From the NCBI RefSeq assembly GCF_000621845.1, contig NZ_JHXF01000001.1, forward strand, positions 310,001 to 374,000: DNA of 64,000 nt. The letters run 5' to 3'. The translations under genes and the position numbers were made by a program. This document shows positions 48,585 to 58,843 of the stretch, piece by piece; positions within the stretch are counted from its first letter, which is position 1; the number at the start of each line of letters is the position of its first letter. This DNA comes from Ruminococcus flavefaciens MA2007 (lineage in GTDB: Bacteria; Bacillota; Clostridia; Oscillospirales; Ruminococcaceae). The notes under the pieces were generated by a model. That model did no database searches. It was not told the DNA's origin and saw only the letters and a list, made by a program, of their open reading frames with translations.

Positions 48585-49787
48585 ATGAACATGAATAAGG
48601 ACTTTTTCAGAGCGCTTGAAGCTCTCGGTGAAGAAAACAGCGTAGAGACCGAGCTTCTCATCGAAAAGGTTAAATCGGCTATGCTCAAGGCGGCAAGAAG
48701 AGCTTACCCACACAGCGAGGAGAGAATTTCCGTTGAGATCGATCCCAAGACAAAGAAGTTCGAGATGTATATCAGACAGGACATCATCGACGATGAGCCT
48801 ATCGACGAGAACGAGGTAAACATCGACGTTGCAAGAACTATGGATCCCAACGCTATGGTGGGCGGCACTATCATGAAGGAGCTGGATATCTCCAAGCTTG
48901 GCAGAATGGCAGCCCTCTCCGCAAAGCAGTCCATCAAGGGCGACCTGCGTGAGATAAACCGCGAGCAGATGCTCAGCAAGTTCGAGCAGAAGGAGCACGA
49001 GTGCATAACTGCCAAGGTATCACAGGTAGAGCCCGGCAGAGGTACAGTTACCGTTGTATACGACGGAACAGAGCTCTATCTCTTCCGCAACGAGCAGATA
49101 CCCGGCGAGAACCTTGAAGAGGGCAAGTCCGTCAAGGTATACATCACAGGCATCATCGGCAAGAACAAGAAGCCTGTAGTAAAGATATCACGTACACACA
49201 AGGACCTCGTAAAGAGGCTCTTTGAGCAGGAAGTTCCCGAGATATACGACGGCACAGTTGAAGTAAAGTCCATATCCCGTGAAGCAGGCTCAAGAACCAA
49301 GATAGCCGTATGGTCAAAGGACGAGAACGTAGACGCAGTAGGCGCTTGTATCGGACCTAAGCGTTCAAGGATCACCGCAGTAGTGAACGAGCTCAGCGGC
49401 GAGAAGATAGACATTATCCCATGGAGCGAAGTCCCCGAGGAATTCATCGCAAGAGCGCTTGCTCCTGCCGAGGTATTAAAGACAGTCATCACCTCTATGG
49501 AGGAAAAAGCCTGCACAGTCATCGTTCCCAACAATCAGCTCTCACTTGCTATCGGCAACAAGGGACAGAACGCAAAGCTTGCAGCAAAGCTGACAGGCTT
49601 CAAGATAGACATCAAGCCCCAGTTCGACAACATAACAGGCGAAGAAGCTCCCGAGATGAGCCCCGACTTTGTAGCTCCCGTATTTGAAGCAGCTCCTCCT
49701 GTTGAGGAAGAGGCTGAGGAGACAGCTCCTGCCGAGGAAACAGCCGAGGCAGCAGCAGAGGAAGAAGCTCCTGCAAACGAGGAATAA
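48585..49787 (+). CDS. nusA: Transcription termination/antitermination protein NusA
   Basis: 400 aa from ATG 48585, with GGAGG at 48569-48573. The N-terminal domain (about 1-125) begins NKDFFRALEAL, followed by the S1 domain (ITAKVSQVEPGRGTVTV), KH1 and KH2 (GACIGPKRSRI, LAIGNKGQNAKLAAKLTGFKIDI). The C-terminal tail is 50 residues of Glu/Ala/Pro (EEEAEETAPAEETAE), a common but divergent feature. It binds RNA polymerase and governs pausing and termination. Confidence 0.97.
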   Translation: MNMNKDFFRALEALGEENSVETELLIEKVKSAMLKAARRAYPHSEERISVEIDPKTKKFEMYIRQDIIDDEPIDENEVNIDVARTMDPNAMVGGTIMKELDISKLGRMAALSAKQSIKGDLREINREQMLSKFEQKEHECITAKVSQVEPGRGTVTVVYDGTELYLFRNEQIPGENLEEGKSVKVYITGIIGKNKKPVVKISRTHKDLVKRLFEQEVPEIYDGTVEVKSISREAGSRTKIAVWSKDENVDAVGACIGPKRSRITAVVNELSGEKIDIIPWSEVPEEFIARALAPAEVLKTVITSMEEKACTVIVPNNQLSLAIGNKGQNAKLAAKLTGFKIDIKPQFDNITGEEAPEMSPDFVAPVFEAAPPVEEEAEETAPAEETAEAAAEEEAPANEE

Positions 49788-49789
49788 TT

Positions 49790-50068
49790 ATGAAGCCTAA
49801 GAAAATACCCATGAGAATGTGTCTCGGCTGTAACGAGATGAAGCCTAAAATGGAGCTTATCCGCGTGGTAAAGTCTCCCGAGGGCGATATAAGCCTTGAC
49901 TTCAAGGGCAAGGCAGCAGGCAGAGGAGCGTATATCTGCCGCAGCCGCGAGTGTCTCGACAAAGCCAGAAAGGCAAGACGCTTTGAGAAGTCATTCTCAT
50001 GCAAGATAGAGGACAGCGTTTACGAGGTGATGATGAATGAGCTCGGAGAGCAGCCGCAGGATAATTAA
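49790..50068 (+). CDS. ylxR: YlxR (RnpM) RNA-binding protein
   Basis: 92 aa, starting 2 bp after the nusA stop (GAGGAAT). It has MRMCLGCNEMKPKMELIRVV and GRGAYICRSRECLDKARK, the DUF448 Cys pattern. Known family members modulate RNase P (hence RnpM) and bind RNA. Part of the nusA-infB operon in most Firmicutes. Confidence 0.93.
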   Translation: MKPKKIPMRMCLGCNEMKPKMELIRVVKSPEGDISLDFKGKAAGRGAYICRSRECLDKARKARRFEKSFSCKIEDSVYEVMMNELGEQPQDN

Positions 50069-50360
50069 TCTGCTGGGTATCTGTATAAGAGCAGGAAAGA
50101 CCGTAAAGGGCTTTGACAGCTCGGTTGAAGCCGCAAAGAACGGCACAGCTCAGTGCCTGCTCACAGCCTCTGACGCTTCTCCAAAGACCGTCAAGGAGGT
50201 CCGCTTCTACTGTGAGAAATACTCGGTGAAGCACCTTGAAGCAGACATAAGCAAATCCGATATTGGAAAGCTCTGCGGCAAGGAGACCGCCGTCATAGCA
50301 GTGACGGATAAGGGCTTTACAGACGGCTTTGAAAAGATAATATCCGACATATCGCAGTAA
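50037..50360 (+). CDS. ylxQ: L7Ae-family RNA-binding protein YlxQ
   Basis: 107 aa. L7Ae/L30e/S12e/Gadd45 fold: INLLGICIRAGKTVKGFDSSVEA and CLLTASDASPKTVKEV. The start ATG 50037 lies inside ylxR, overlapping it by 32 bp. Role is kink-turn RNA binding; the exact target in bacteria is unknown. Confidence 0.9.
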   Translation: MSSESSRRIINLLGICIRAGKTVKGFDSSVEAAKNGTAQCLLTASDASPKTVKEVRFYCEKYSVKHLEADISKSDIGKLCGKETAVIAVTDKGFTDGFEKIISDISQ

Positions 50361-50434
50361 TGCGTTTATATAGATACGGATCATAATTTCGCCGTGACAC
50401 GCACGGCATAGTACAATGGAGGTAAATAAAGCCT

Positions 50435-53128
50435 ATGGCAAAAAAGATAAAGCTTAGCGACGCAGCAAAGGATATCAACGTCCCTGCACAGGAATTAATT
50501 GATTTTTTCACTGAAAAGGGAGATAATAAAAAGAAAACAGGCTCTTCACTTACAGAGGAGGAGATGAACTCTGTTCTTGAGCATTACATGAAGAACCGCT
50601 ATTCGGTAGATTCACTGAACGATTACTTCAACTCAAAGAACGATCCACGTCCCGTAAAGGAAGAAGCTCCCAAGGCTGAGAAGAAGCCTGCTGCAAAGAA
50701 GTCCGAGCCCAAGAGCGAGGAGAAGAAAGCAGCAGCTCCTGCCGAGAAAAAGGAAAAGGCAGCTCCCAAGAAGGAAGAAAAGCCTGCAAAGGCAGCAGCT
50801 CACGAGAAAAAGGAAGAGCCGAAGCAGGAGGCTCCTGCAAAGAAAGCAGAGCCCGAGAAGAAGCAGGAGACAGCTCCTGTCAAGGAAGCTCCAAAGGCTG
50901 AGGCAAAGCCCGAGCCAAAGGCAGAGCCTGTAAAGGCTGCCGAGCCCGAGAAGAAGCAGGAAACAGCTCCCGTCAAGGAAGCTCCAAAGGCTGAGACAAA
51001 GCCCGAAGCAAAGACTCCTGCACCAACTCCCGAAAAGAAGAGCGACAAGAAGAAGGACAAGAAAAAGACAGAGCCTGCAAAGGCGCAGGACAGAGGCGAG
51101 AGAACCAAGTTCAACGCTACATTCAGCTCTGAGACAGCTCAGACCTCAACTCAGCGCCGCACTGTCGATACAAGAGGAAGCTACGTTGACCTCGACAAGT
51201 ACAACGAGAGATACGACCAGATGGCAGCCTCCAACAAGCACAAGAACGACAACTACTCTTCCAAGAAGCAGAAGATAAACCAGAAGTCCGCACAGAGAAC
51301 ACGTCAGCAGTTCTCCAAGAAGGAGTCCGAGGCTGAGAAGCTGAAGAGACTGGAGCTTGAAAGAGCAAGAAAGCAGCAGCTCAAGGTACTTATCCCCGAC
51401 AGCATTACTGTAGGCGAGCTTGCAACACGACTCAAGGCTACAGCTACAGAGGTCATCAAGCAGCTGATGAAGCTGGGCGTAATGGCTTCTATCAATCAGG
51501 AGATAGACTTTGATACCGCAGCTATCGTTGCAGACGAAATGGGCGCAAAGGTTGAAAAGGAAGTCATCGTAACTATCGAGGAGCGCCTTATCGACGATAC
51601 CGATGACGACGATACAAATCTCCAGCCCCGCTGCCCTGTTGTAGTTGTAATGGGACACGTTGACCACGGTAAGACATCTATCCTTGACCGTATCAGAAAC
51701 GCTCACGTTGCAGCAGGCGAAGCAGGCGGAATCACACAGCATATCGGTGCTTATCAGGTAAACGTAAACGGACAGGACATCACATTCCTTGATACCCCCG
51801 GACATGAGGCATTCACATCAATGCGTGCAAGAGGTGCGAATATCACCGATATCGCTATCCTTGTTGTTGCCGCAGACGACGGTATCATGCCCCAGACAGT
51901 TGAGTCGATCAACCATGCCAAGGCAGCAGGCGTATCCATTATCGTTGCTATCAACAAAATGGATAAGGAGGGCGCAAACCCTGACCGTGTAAAGGAAGAG
52001 CTGACAAAGTACGACCTCGTATGCGAGGACTGGGGCGGCGACGTTATCTGCGTACCCGTATCAGCAAAGACAGGCGAGGGCATCGACGAGCTTCTCGAAA
52101 ACGTACTTCTCGTTGCAGAGGTCAAGGAGCTCAAGGCTAATCCCGACAGACTTGCAAAGGGTACTGTTATCGAAGCACGTCTCGACAAGGGCAGAGGACC
52201 TATCGCAACACTTCTCGTACAGAACGGTACACTCAGACAGGGCGACGTTATCATCGCAGGCACCGCTGTAGGACGTGTACGTGTAATGACCAACCACAAG
52301 GGCAGAACTGTAAAGGCAGCAGGACCTTCCGTACCTGTTGAGGTAACAGGTCTTGCCGAAGTTCCAAGCGCAGGCGATATCTTCAACGCAGTTGAGGACG
52401 AGAGACTTGCCCGTGAGCTCGTTGAGCAGAGAAAGCACGAGCAGAAGCAGGAGCAGTTCAACGCATACCGCAAGGTAACACTTGACAACCTCTTCAGCCA
52501 GATAGCAGAGGGCGAGATAAAGGAGCTTCCTATCGTAGTAAAGGCTGACGTACAGGGCTCGGTCGAGGCTGTAAAGCAGTCCCTTGAAAAGCTCTCCAAC
52601 AACGAGGTAAGAGTAAGAGTTATCCACGGTGCAGTCGGCGCCGTTAAGGAGAGCGACGTAATGCTCGCAAGCGCTTCAAACGCTATCATCGTAGGCTTCA
52701 ACGTAAGACCTGATCCCGTTGCAGCCGAGAATGCAGCCCGTGACGGCGTAGATATCAGACTCTACCGTATCATTTATGACGCAATCGAGGAGATATCCAC
52801 AGCTATGAAGGGTATGCTCGCTCCCAAGTACCGCGATGTCGAGCAGGGACGTGTTGAAGTGCGTCAGGTATACAAGATATCCAACGTTGGTATGGTAGCA
52901 GGAAGCTACGTACTCAGCGGCAAGGTAACAAGAGGCAGCAAGGTAAGAGTTGTCCGCGACGGTATCATCATCGCAGATGACGAGATAGCAGGACTCAAGC
53001 GTTTCAAGGACGACGCAAAGGAAGTGGCCGAGGGCTACGAGTGCGGTATCAGCCTTGAAAAGTTCAGCGATGTCAAGGAAGGTGATATCTTCGAGACATA
53101 CATCGTTGAGGAGTACCGAGAGGACTGA
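50435..53128 (+). CDS. infB: Translation initiation factor IF-2
   Basis: 897 aa, with GGAGG upstream. A long Lys/Ala/Glu/Pro-rich linker (about 65-215) has near-repeats of [15 protein letters not shown], then IF2N motif, then the GTPase: GHVDHGKT (G1, from Gly407), DTPGHEAF (G3), NKMD (G4), followed by domains II-IV ([27 protein letters not shown]). It places initiator tRNA on the 30S subunit. The repeated linker is longer than average; its size varies between species. Confidence 0.97.
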   Translation: MAKKIKLSDAAKDINVPAQELIDFFTEKGDNKKKTGSSLTEEEMNSVLEHYMKNRYSVDSLNDYFNSKNDPRPVKEEAPKAEKKPAAKKSEPKSEEKKAAAPAEKKEKAAPKKEEKPAKAAAHEKKEEPKQEAPAKKAEPEKKQETAPVKEAPKAEAKPEPKAEPVKAAEPEKKQETAPVKEAPKAETKPEAKTPAPTPEKKSDKKKDKKKTEPAKAQDRGERTKFNATFSSETAQTSTQRRTVDTRGSYVDLDKYNERYDQMAASNKHKNDNYSSKKQKINQKSAQRTRQQFSKKESEAEKLKRLELERARKQQLKVLIPDSITVGELATRLKATATEVIKQLMKLGVMASINQEIDFDTAAIVADEMGAKVEKEVIVTIEERLIDDTDDDDTNLQPRCPVVVVMGHVDHGKTSILDRIRNAHVAAGEAGGITQHIGAYQVNVNGQDITFLDTPGHEAFTSMRARGANITDIAILVVAADDGIMPQTVESINHAKAAGVSIIVAINKMDKEGANPDRVKEELTKYDLVCEDWGGDVICVPVSAKTGEGIDELLENVLLVAEVKELKANPDRLAKGTVIEARLDKGRGPIATLLVQNGTLRQGDVIIAGTAVGRVRVMTNHKGRTVKAAGPSVPVEVTGLAEVPSAGDIFNAVEDERLARELVEQRKHEQKQEQFNAYRKVTLDNLFSQIAEGEIKELPIVVKADVQGSVEAVKQSLEKLSNNEVRVRVIHGAVGAVKESDVMLASASNAIIVGFNVRPDPVAAENAARDGVDIRLYRIIYDAIEEISTAMKGMLAPKYRDVEQGRVEVRQVYKISNVGMVAGSYVLSGKVTRGSKVRVVRDGIIIADDEIAGLKRFKDDAKEVAEGYECGISLEKFSDVKEGDIFETYIVEEYRED

Positions 53129-53167
53129 TGAACGAAAATTTCCGATAATGATAAGGGGGAATTTCTA

Positions 53168-53758
53168 ATGGATAACAGCAGAATGAGTACTGCGGATATG
53201 CTGCAGTACTGCAATGAAGCACTGGCATGGGACGACTTTGGACCTATAGATATTTTCTTCTTTGAATCTGTAAAGAAGATTCTTCTCGGTCAGTGCAGCG
53301 CTATAGAAGCGCCCGAGCCGTATACAGACGACTTAATGGGCATAGAGCGCCCCGTCCGCGACGTGGAGCTTGAGCCCGAGTACGGCAACTATGCCGATAT
53401 CTACTACGGCGAGGAAGGGGACGACGATATCCCCGACTACAGCTTAACGGCTGAGGACGAGGCTTTTTCTGCGGAGATCTTCGGGGGTGGCTTCTTTACG
53501 GAGCACGAAGGCGCAGACGAGGGCGAGTCAGCTGAAAATGCTGAAGAGCCAAAGGCTGAGGAGACTGCTCAGGAGACTGAGGCAGCTGCCGAAAAGCCCG
53601 AGGAAAAGACAGAAAAGAAGACAAACACCAAAAAGACAGCCGAGAAGAAAACTGCGGCAAAGAAGCCTGCCAAAAAGGCTTCCAAAAAGACCGCAAAGGC
53701 TGCCGATCCAGACAAGCATGAGGAAACAACAGGGGGAGGCTTTACAGTCAAACTCTGA
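53168..53758 (+). CDS. Acidic, Lys/Ala-tailed protein of unknown family between infB and rbfA
   Basis: 196 aa, with AAGGGGGAA upstream. The N-terminal 45 residues are helical (ADMLQYCNEALAWDDFGPIDIFFFESVKKILLGQ). The middle (about 46-140) is strongly acidic, with DDLMGIE, YYGEEGDDDIPDY and EEPKAEETAQE. The C-terminus (about 145-190) is rich in Lys, Ala and Thr (KKTAEKKTAAKKPAKKASKKTAK), histone-like, ending GGGFTVKL. No family was recognised. The basic tail could bind RNA or DNA. Its position inside the translation operon, just after infB and before rbfA, suggests a ribosome-related job. Normally only rbfA follows infB here. Confidence 0.75.
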   Translation: MDNSRMSTADMLQYCNEALAWDDFGPIDIFFFESVKKILLGQCSAIEAPEPYTDDLMGIERPVRDVELEPEYGNYADIYYGEEGDDDIPDYSLTAEDEAFSAEIFGGGFFTEHEGADEGESAENAEEPKAEETAQETEAAAEKPEEKTEKKTNTKKTAEKKTAAKKPAKKASKKTAKAADPDKHEETTGGGFTVKL

Positions 53759-53775
53759 CCGCAGAAAGGAACAAA

Positions 53776-54114
53776 ATGCCTAATTTCAAGAACAGCCGCA
53801 TGGCTGAAGATATAAAGCGTGAGATGACGGCGATCCTCCGCGAGCTGAAGGATCCGAGAATAGACAAGATGCTCACCATCGTCCGTGCAGACCTTTCGGG
53901 CGATATGTCAAGCTGTAAGATATACGTATCCAGCTTTGAGGGCATCGAAAGAGCAAACGAGTCCGTTCAGGGACTAAAAAGCGCCGCAGGCTTTGTCAAG
54001 CGGGAGCTTTTTCACAGACTAAAAATGCGCAAAGCGCCTGAGCTAACGTTTATAGCCGACAATTCAATAGAGAGAAGTGCGGAGATAAGCAAAAAGCTCC
54101 ATGACCTACTGTAA
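53776..54114 (+). CDS. rbfA: Ribosome-binding factor A
   Basis: 112 aa, AGAAAGGA upstream. Single KH-like domain: RMAEDIKREMTAILRELKDPRIDKMLTIVRADLSGDMSSCKIYVS. It matures the 30S subunit at 16S rRNA helix 1. It follows the novel gene by 17 bp. Confidence 0.95.
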   Translation: MPNFKNSRMAEDIKREMTAILRELKDPRIDKMLTIVRADLSGDMSSCKIYVSSFEGIERANESVQGLKSAAGFVKRELFHRLKMRKAPELTFIADNSIERSAEISKKLHDLL

Positions 54115-54126
54115 GGAGTGCTTCAT

Positions 54127-55077
54127 ATGTATATAGGCTTCAGTGAGGCTGAGCTCTTTCTCAGAAACTGCGAGGACGCAGTTATATTGACTCACCGCAA
54201 TCCCGACGGCGATTGCATAGGCGCAGGCTTCGGCTTGAAGGATATCCTTGCACAGCTCGGTATCCGCAGCAGAGTCGTGTGCCACGACGTTTTTCCGTCA
54301 CGCTACAGTTTCCTCACAGATGAGGGAGCGGGGGAAGATTTTGAACCAAAGACCGTTATAGCGGTGGACATCGCCGATACCACCCTTATGGGCGATTATA
54401 AGGACATTTACGGCGACAAGGTACAGCTCTGTATCGACCACCACATCTCAAACAAGAATTTCGCGGAGAGAACACTGCTCCGCGGCGACGCTACAGCTGC
54501 CTGCGAGATAATCTACGAGCTTGCGCAGTACATGGGCGTCAAGATAACAAAACACTGCGCAATGTGCCTTTATACGGGCATTGCTACCGATTCTGGCTGC
54601 TTCAAGTACGGCTGCACCACTCCACGCGCTCACGAGATAGCCGCAGAGATGATGCGCAGCTACGATATCAACTTCGCAAGGATAAACCGCTATATGTTCG
54701 ACGTAAAGTCAATGGGCAGACTCAAGCTCGAAGCAAAGGTCAACGAGCTCATGGAGTACTGTCTCGGCGGCAAGCTTGCTATCGCTGCGGTAACGCAGGA
54801 TATGATGAAGGAAATGAACGTTTCCATGGAGGAGCTGGAGGGCTTTGCACCTCTCACTATCCAGCTGGAGGAAACAGAAGTCGGCATACTCATGCGCGAG
54901 CGCGAGGACGGAGTATACAAGTGCTCATTCCGCTCGGCTAACGATGTCAACGTATCCACTATATGCCAGTCCATCGGCGGCGGCGGTCACGCAAAGGCAG
55001 CAGGCTGCACCATAAACGGACCACTTGACGAGGCAAAGAAGCAGCTCATCGAGGCTGTCGAAAGGGCGCTCGGCTGA
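54127..55077 (+). CDS. nrnA: DHH/DHHA1 phosphoesterase (NrnA-like)
   Basis: 316 aa from ATG 54127 (AAGGAGTG upstream). DHH motifs: THRNPDGDCIGAG, AVDIADTT, CIDHHISNKNFA and YTGIATDSGCF; the DHHA1 domain ends GGGGHAKAAGC. NrnA degrades short oligoribonucleotides (nanoRNA) and 3',5'-phosphoadenosine phosphate. It often lies between rbfA and truB in Firmicutes. Its stop overlaps the truB start (TGATGA). Confidence 0.93.
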   Translation: MYIGFSEAELFLRNCEDAVILTHRNPDGDCIGAGFGLKDILAQLGIRSRVVCHDVFPSRYSFLTDEGAGEDFEPKTVIAVDIADTTLMGDYKDIYGDKVQLCIDHHISNKNFAERTLLRGDATAACEIIYELAQYMGVKITKHCAMCLYTGIATDSGCFKYGCTTPRAHEIAAEMMRSYDINFARINRYMFDVKSMGRLKLEAKVNELMEYCLGGKLAIAAVTQDMMKEMNVSMEELEGFAPLTIQLEETEVGILMREREDGVYKCSFRSANDVNVSTICQSIGGGGHAKAAGCTINGPLDEAKKQLIEAVERALG

Positions 55078-55970
55078 TGAACGGTATCCTCTGCGTAAAC
55101 AAGCCTCAGGACTTCACATCATTCGACGTGGTTGCGAAGCTCCGCGGCATACTGCAAATGAAACGCCTCGGTCACGGCGGCACTCTTGATCCTATGGCTA
55201 TGGGAGTCCTTCCCGTATTCGTAGGCAATGCCACCAAAGCCTGTGACATCATGCCCGACAATACCAAGAGCTACCGCGCAGGCTTCCGACTGGGAGCCGT
55301 CTCCGATACGCAGGACGTGTGGGGCGAGGTGCGTGAGCGCTCGGATATGGCTGTGAGCCGTGAGGACATAGAAGCTGTTATCCCCGATTTCACGGGAAAG
55401 ATAATGCAGCTTCCGCCTATGTACTCGGCTGTGCAGGTAAACGGACAGCGTCTTTACGACCTTGCAAGGCAGGGCATAGAGGTAGAGCGTCAGGCGCGTG
55501 AGATAGAGGTAGACAGCCTTGTGCTGGAAAGCTACGACAGCGTATCCCGTGAGGGAGTACTGTCCATAGCCTGCGGCAAGGGCACATATATAAGAACTAT
55601 AATCAGCGATATCGGCGAAAAGCTGGGCTGCGGCGGCATAATGACCTCACTGGTCAGAACGTCGTCGGGAGGATTCTTCCTTGACGACTGCCACAGCTTT
55701 GAGGAGATACAGCGTGCAAGGGACAAGGGCAGGCTCGAAGAGCTGATACTTCCCATAGAGCGCGTATTTGAAAAGCTGCCGAAGCTGAGACTGGGCGAGG
55801 CTCAGACAAGAATGTACAGAAACGGCGTAAAGCTCGACATATCAAGGCTGCGGGACATACGCAGCGGCGCCGAGCAGTACGGAGTCTACGGCTTTGACGG
55901 AGGCTTCATCGGCACCGCATTCGCAAACTTTGAGACAGGCGAGCTCCGCGTGGGAAAGAATTTAGGGTGA
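55077..55970 (+). CDS. truB: tRNA pseudouridine-55 synthase
   Basis: 297 aa. HGGTLDPMAMGVLPV with catalytic Asp38, YRAGFRLGAVSDTQD, and YIRTIISDIGEKLG in the C-terminal part. It converts U55 of the T-loop of tRNA to pseudouridine. The start codon overlaps the previous stop. Confidence 0.96.
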   Translation: MNGILCVNKPQDFTSFDVVAKLRGILQMKRLGHGGTLDPMAMGVLPVFVGNATKACDIMPDNTKSYRAGFRLGAVSDTQDVWGEVRERSDMAVSREDIEAVIPDFTGKIMQLPPMYSAVQVNGQRLYDLARQGIEVERQAREIEVDSLVLESYDSVSREGVLSIACGKGTYIRTIISDIGEKLGCGGIMTSLVRTSSGGFFLDDCHSFEEIQRARDKGRLEELILPIERVFEKLPKLRLGEAQTRMYRNGVKLDISRLRDIRSGAEQYGVYGFDGGFIGTAFANFETGELRVGKNLG

Positions 55971-55974
55971 CGGC

Positions 55975-56859
55975 ATGGACAATAAAAGAACAGCCGTTGC
56001 TTTGGGACTTTTTGACGGCGTACACTTAGGGCACAGAGCTGTTATAGATGCAGCACTTGCTCAGCGCGGAAAGGGACTTTCGCCTGCGGTGTTCACCTTT
56101 GAGCCTGAGTGCGCCCTGAGAAAATCAGGCGGCTCATCGGGCTATATCTACACAAGGACCGAAAAGGAGATACTCCTTTATGAGCAGATAGGCGTGGACG
56201 ATATCATAAGTCCGCCCTTTGAGCACCTTTGCGGTCTCAGCGGCGAAGAATTTGCTGAGGAGATACTCGGCAGACAGCTGCGTGCTGCTCATGTGTGCTG
56301 CGGCGACGATTTTAAATTCGGCAAAAATGCAGCCTGCGGAGCGCAGGAGCTTATCCGCTTCGGAAAACGCTTCGGCTTTGAGGTAGAGGTAGTAGGGGCA
56401 GTCGAATACGGCGGCAGCGTCGTATCGTCAAGCCGCATAAGGGAGCTTCTGCTCAGCGGCGATATCCCTGCCGCAAACGAGCTTCTCGGCTCTGCGTACT
56501 TTATAAGCGCCGCGGTCACGGACGGCAATCACATCGGCAGAACTATCGACTTCCCGACTATAAATCAGGATTTTGCCGAGGGACAGCTTGTGCCGAGGTA
56601 CGGCGTGTACGGTACATTCACAAATATAGGCGGAAGGATATTTCCTTCTGTGACCAATGTGGGCGTAAAGCCTACTATAGAGGGTGTCCGCAGACCTCTT
56701 GCGGAGACTCATATCATCGGCTATAAGGGCGACCTTTACGGAAAAAACATAGACGTAAACTTCAAAAGCTTTATCCGTCCCGAGATGAAATTCGGCTCAT
56801 TGGACGAGCTGAAGGGGCAGATAAAAGCTGATATAGTCTCCGCCCTGAATATATTGTAA
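55975..56859 (+). CDS. ribF: Bifunctional riboflavin kinase/FMN adenylyltransferase
   Basis: 294 aa. N-terminal adenylyltransferase: GLFDGVHLGHRAVI and SSRIRELL (ends about 165). C-terminal kinase: GNHIGRTIDFPTINQD and PRYGVYGTF. Makes FMN and FAD from riboflavin. It starts 4 bp after truB. Confidence 0.96.
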   Translation: MDNKRTAVALGLFDGVHLGHRAVIDAALAQRGKGLSPAVFTFEPECALRKSGGSSGYIYTRTEKEILLYEQIGVDDIISPPFEHLCGLSGEEFAEEILGRQLRAAHVCCGDDFKFGKNAACGAQELIRFGKRFGFEVEVVGAVEYGGSVVSSSRIRELLLSGDIPAANELLGSAYFISAAVTDGNHIGRTIDFPTINQDFAEGQLVPRYGVYGTFTNIGGRIFPSVTNVGVKPTIEGVRRPLAETHIIGYKGDLYGKNIDVNFKSFIRPEMKFGSLDELKGQIKADIVSALNIL

Positions 56860-56966
56860 AAAATTCGCTCTGCTTTCACTGTGCTATCACATAGAAGTAT
56901 TAACATAGTAAAGGTGCGAATACGCGGCAGTATATGCCGCACATATAATAAGGAGGGTAAAACCCA

Positions 56967-58097
56967 ATGATAGAGGTCAGGAACCTTACCAAGAGATACG
57001 GCGACAAGCTTGCCGTAAACGATATAAGCTTCAAGGTCGAAAAGGGTGAGATACTCGGCTTCCTCGGACCTAACGGTGCAGGAAAGTCCACGACCATGAA
57101 TATGCTGACGGGATACATCTCGTCAACCTCGGGCGATGTGCTTATCGACGGCGTCAATATCCTTGACGATCCCAAGAAGGCAAAGGCAAACATCGGTTAT
57201 CTTCCCGAGATACCGCCGCTTTACGTTGATATGACAGTTGAGGCTTACCTCGGCTTCGTATACGATATGAAGAAGTGCAAGCTGCCCCGAAAGGCACACC
57301 TCAAGGACGTTTGCAGCCTTTGCAAGATAGAGGACGTAAGAGGCAGAATAATCAAGAACCTTTCAAAAGGTTACCGCCAGAGAGTAGGTCTTGCACAGGC
57401 GCTCATCAACAATCCGCCCGTGCTCATTCTCGACGAGCCTACAGTAGGTCTCGATCCTAATCAGATAATCGAGATAAGATCACTCATCAAGAAGCTGGGC
57501 AAGAAGCACACAGTTATCCTTTCTTCCCATATTCTTCCCGAGATACAGGCTGTCTGCGACAGGATAATCATCATCAACAGAGGCATGGTAGCCGCTGACG
57601 GCACTGCCGACGAGATAGCAAAGAACATCACCAACGAGCACAAGATGACGCTTCGTATCGAAGGTCCTACACATACCGCAGACGACAAGCGTCTTATCGC
57701 AGAAAAGATAAGAGCCATGGACGGCGTAAAGTACGTCCGCGCAGATATGGAGCGCGAAAAAGGCATTTACGATTACGATATCGAGACCGACGGCAAGACC
57801 GATATCCGCCGCGCACTCAACAAGCTCTGCGCTGATAACGGCTGGAATATACTCATGCTCCAGCTCTCAGACCTCACACTCGAGGATATCTTCCTCAAGA
57901 TCACCATGGACGAGGGACTCAGCAAGTCCGACGACAAGGGCGGCAAGTCCAAGCCAAGGATCGAGATAAAGACCACTGCAAGCGGCAAGCTCAGAGCCGT
58001 TCAGGAGGACGATGAGGAAGAAGAATCGTCTATCGTTGACAGCGGCGATGAAGATACAGCCGCAGACAGCGCAGAAAATAACGGAGGTGAGGAATAA
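56967..58097 (+). CDS. ABC transporter ATP-binding protein (GldA-like)
   Basis: 376 aa, with AAGGAGGG upstream. GPNGAGKSTTMNML (Walker A), NLSKGYRQRVGLAQAL (signature), VLILDEPTVGLDPNQ (Walker B), and the H-loop in SSHILPE. A C-terminal extension (about 230-376) ends in an acidic tail (EEDSGDED-like). In Bacteroidetes the related GldA works with GldF and GldG in gliding; in Firmicutes the same three-part system, with a DUF4340 protein, has unknown substrates, probably surface proteins or peptides. It is the first gene of a four-gene operon. Confidence 0.9.
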   Translation: MIEVRNLTKRYGDKLAVNDISFKVEKGEILGFLGPNGAGKSTTMNMLTGYISSTSGDVLIDGVNILDDPKKAKANIGYLPEIPPLYVDMTVEAYLGFVYDMKKCKLPRKAHLKDVCSLCKIEDVRGRIIKNLSKGYRQRVGLAQALINNPPVLILDEPTVGLDPNQIIEIRSLIKKLGKKHTVILSSHILPEIQAVCDRIIIINRGMVAADGTADEIAKNITNEHKMTLRIEGPTHTADDKRLIAEKIRAMDGVKYVRADMEREKGIYDYDIETDGKTDIRRALNKLCADNGWNILMLQLSDLTLEDIFLKITMDEGLSKSDDKGGKSKPRIEIKTTASGKLRAVQEDDEEEESSIVDSGDEDTAADSAENNGGEE

Positions 58098-58816
58098 TGC
58101 TGGCTATTTACAGGCGCGAAATGGGCGCATTCTTTACGTCGGGCGTAGCATATGTATTTCTTGCTGTGTTCTGGCTGGTATCGGGCATATTCTTCTATAA
58201 CGGAGTCATCGCCAGCGGATTTGCCGATACTTCAAGTATGTTCAGTTCAATGTTTTATATCGTAATGTTCCTTATCCCTGTGCTGACCATGAAGCTGCTC
58301 AGCGAGGAAAAGAAGAACAAGACCGATCAGGGACTTCTCACAGCTCCCATAAGTCTGTGGGACATAGTTCTCGGCAAGTATTTCGCAGCACTTACACTGT
58401 TCATTATTGCTGAGTCTATCATATTCGTATACGCATTCATCATCAACTATCTCGGTGACGTGGTATGGCAGACGCTCCTCGGAAACTATTTCGCAATGCT
58501 CTTCCTTGGCGCAGCCTTTATCGCAGTAGGACTTTTCATCTCCTCACTTACCGAGAACCAGATGGCGTCGGCAGTTGTCAGCCTTGTGGCTATATTCGTT
58601 ATCTACCTCTCCGAGAGTCTGGTAGCGGATATGGAGAACGGCAACTTAGTAAAGAGAGTGATATTCAAGGCAGTTTCATCAATAGCCTTCTATTCGAGAT
58701 ACATTGAATTTACCAAAGGAGTATTCAGTCTCCCGAGTGTAGTATTCTTTATCAGCACAGCCTTCCTCTTCAACTTCTTCACCGTTAAGGTGCTTGAGAA
58801 GAGACGTTGGAGCTGA
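58097..58816 (+). CDS. ABC-2 type permease (GldF-like)
   Basis: 239 aa, six membrane segments: FTSGVAYVFLAVFWLVSGIF, MFYIVMFLIPVLTM, and others. ABC-2 permease of the system, overlapping the ATPase gene by 1 bp. Confidence 0.88.
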   Translation: MLAIYRREMGAFFTSGVAYVFLAVFWLVSGIFFYNGVIASGFADTSSMFSSMFYIVMFLIPVLTMKLLSEEKKNKTDQGLLTAPISLWDIVLGKYFAALTLFIIAESIIFVYAFIINYLGDVVWQTLLGNYFAMLFLGAAFIAVGLFISSLTENQMASAVVSLVAIFVIYLSESLVADMENGNLVKRVIFKAVSSIAFYSRYIEFTKGVFSLPSVVFFISTAFLFNFFTVKVLEKRRWS

Positions 58817-58843
58817 TTTTCAGAAAGGAAGGTTTTGATACAA

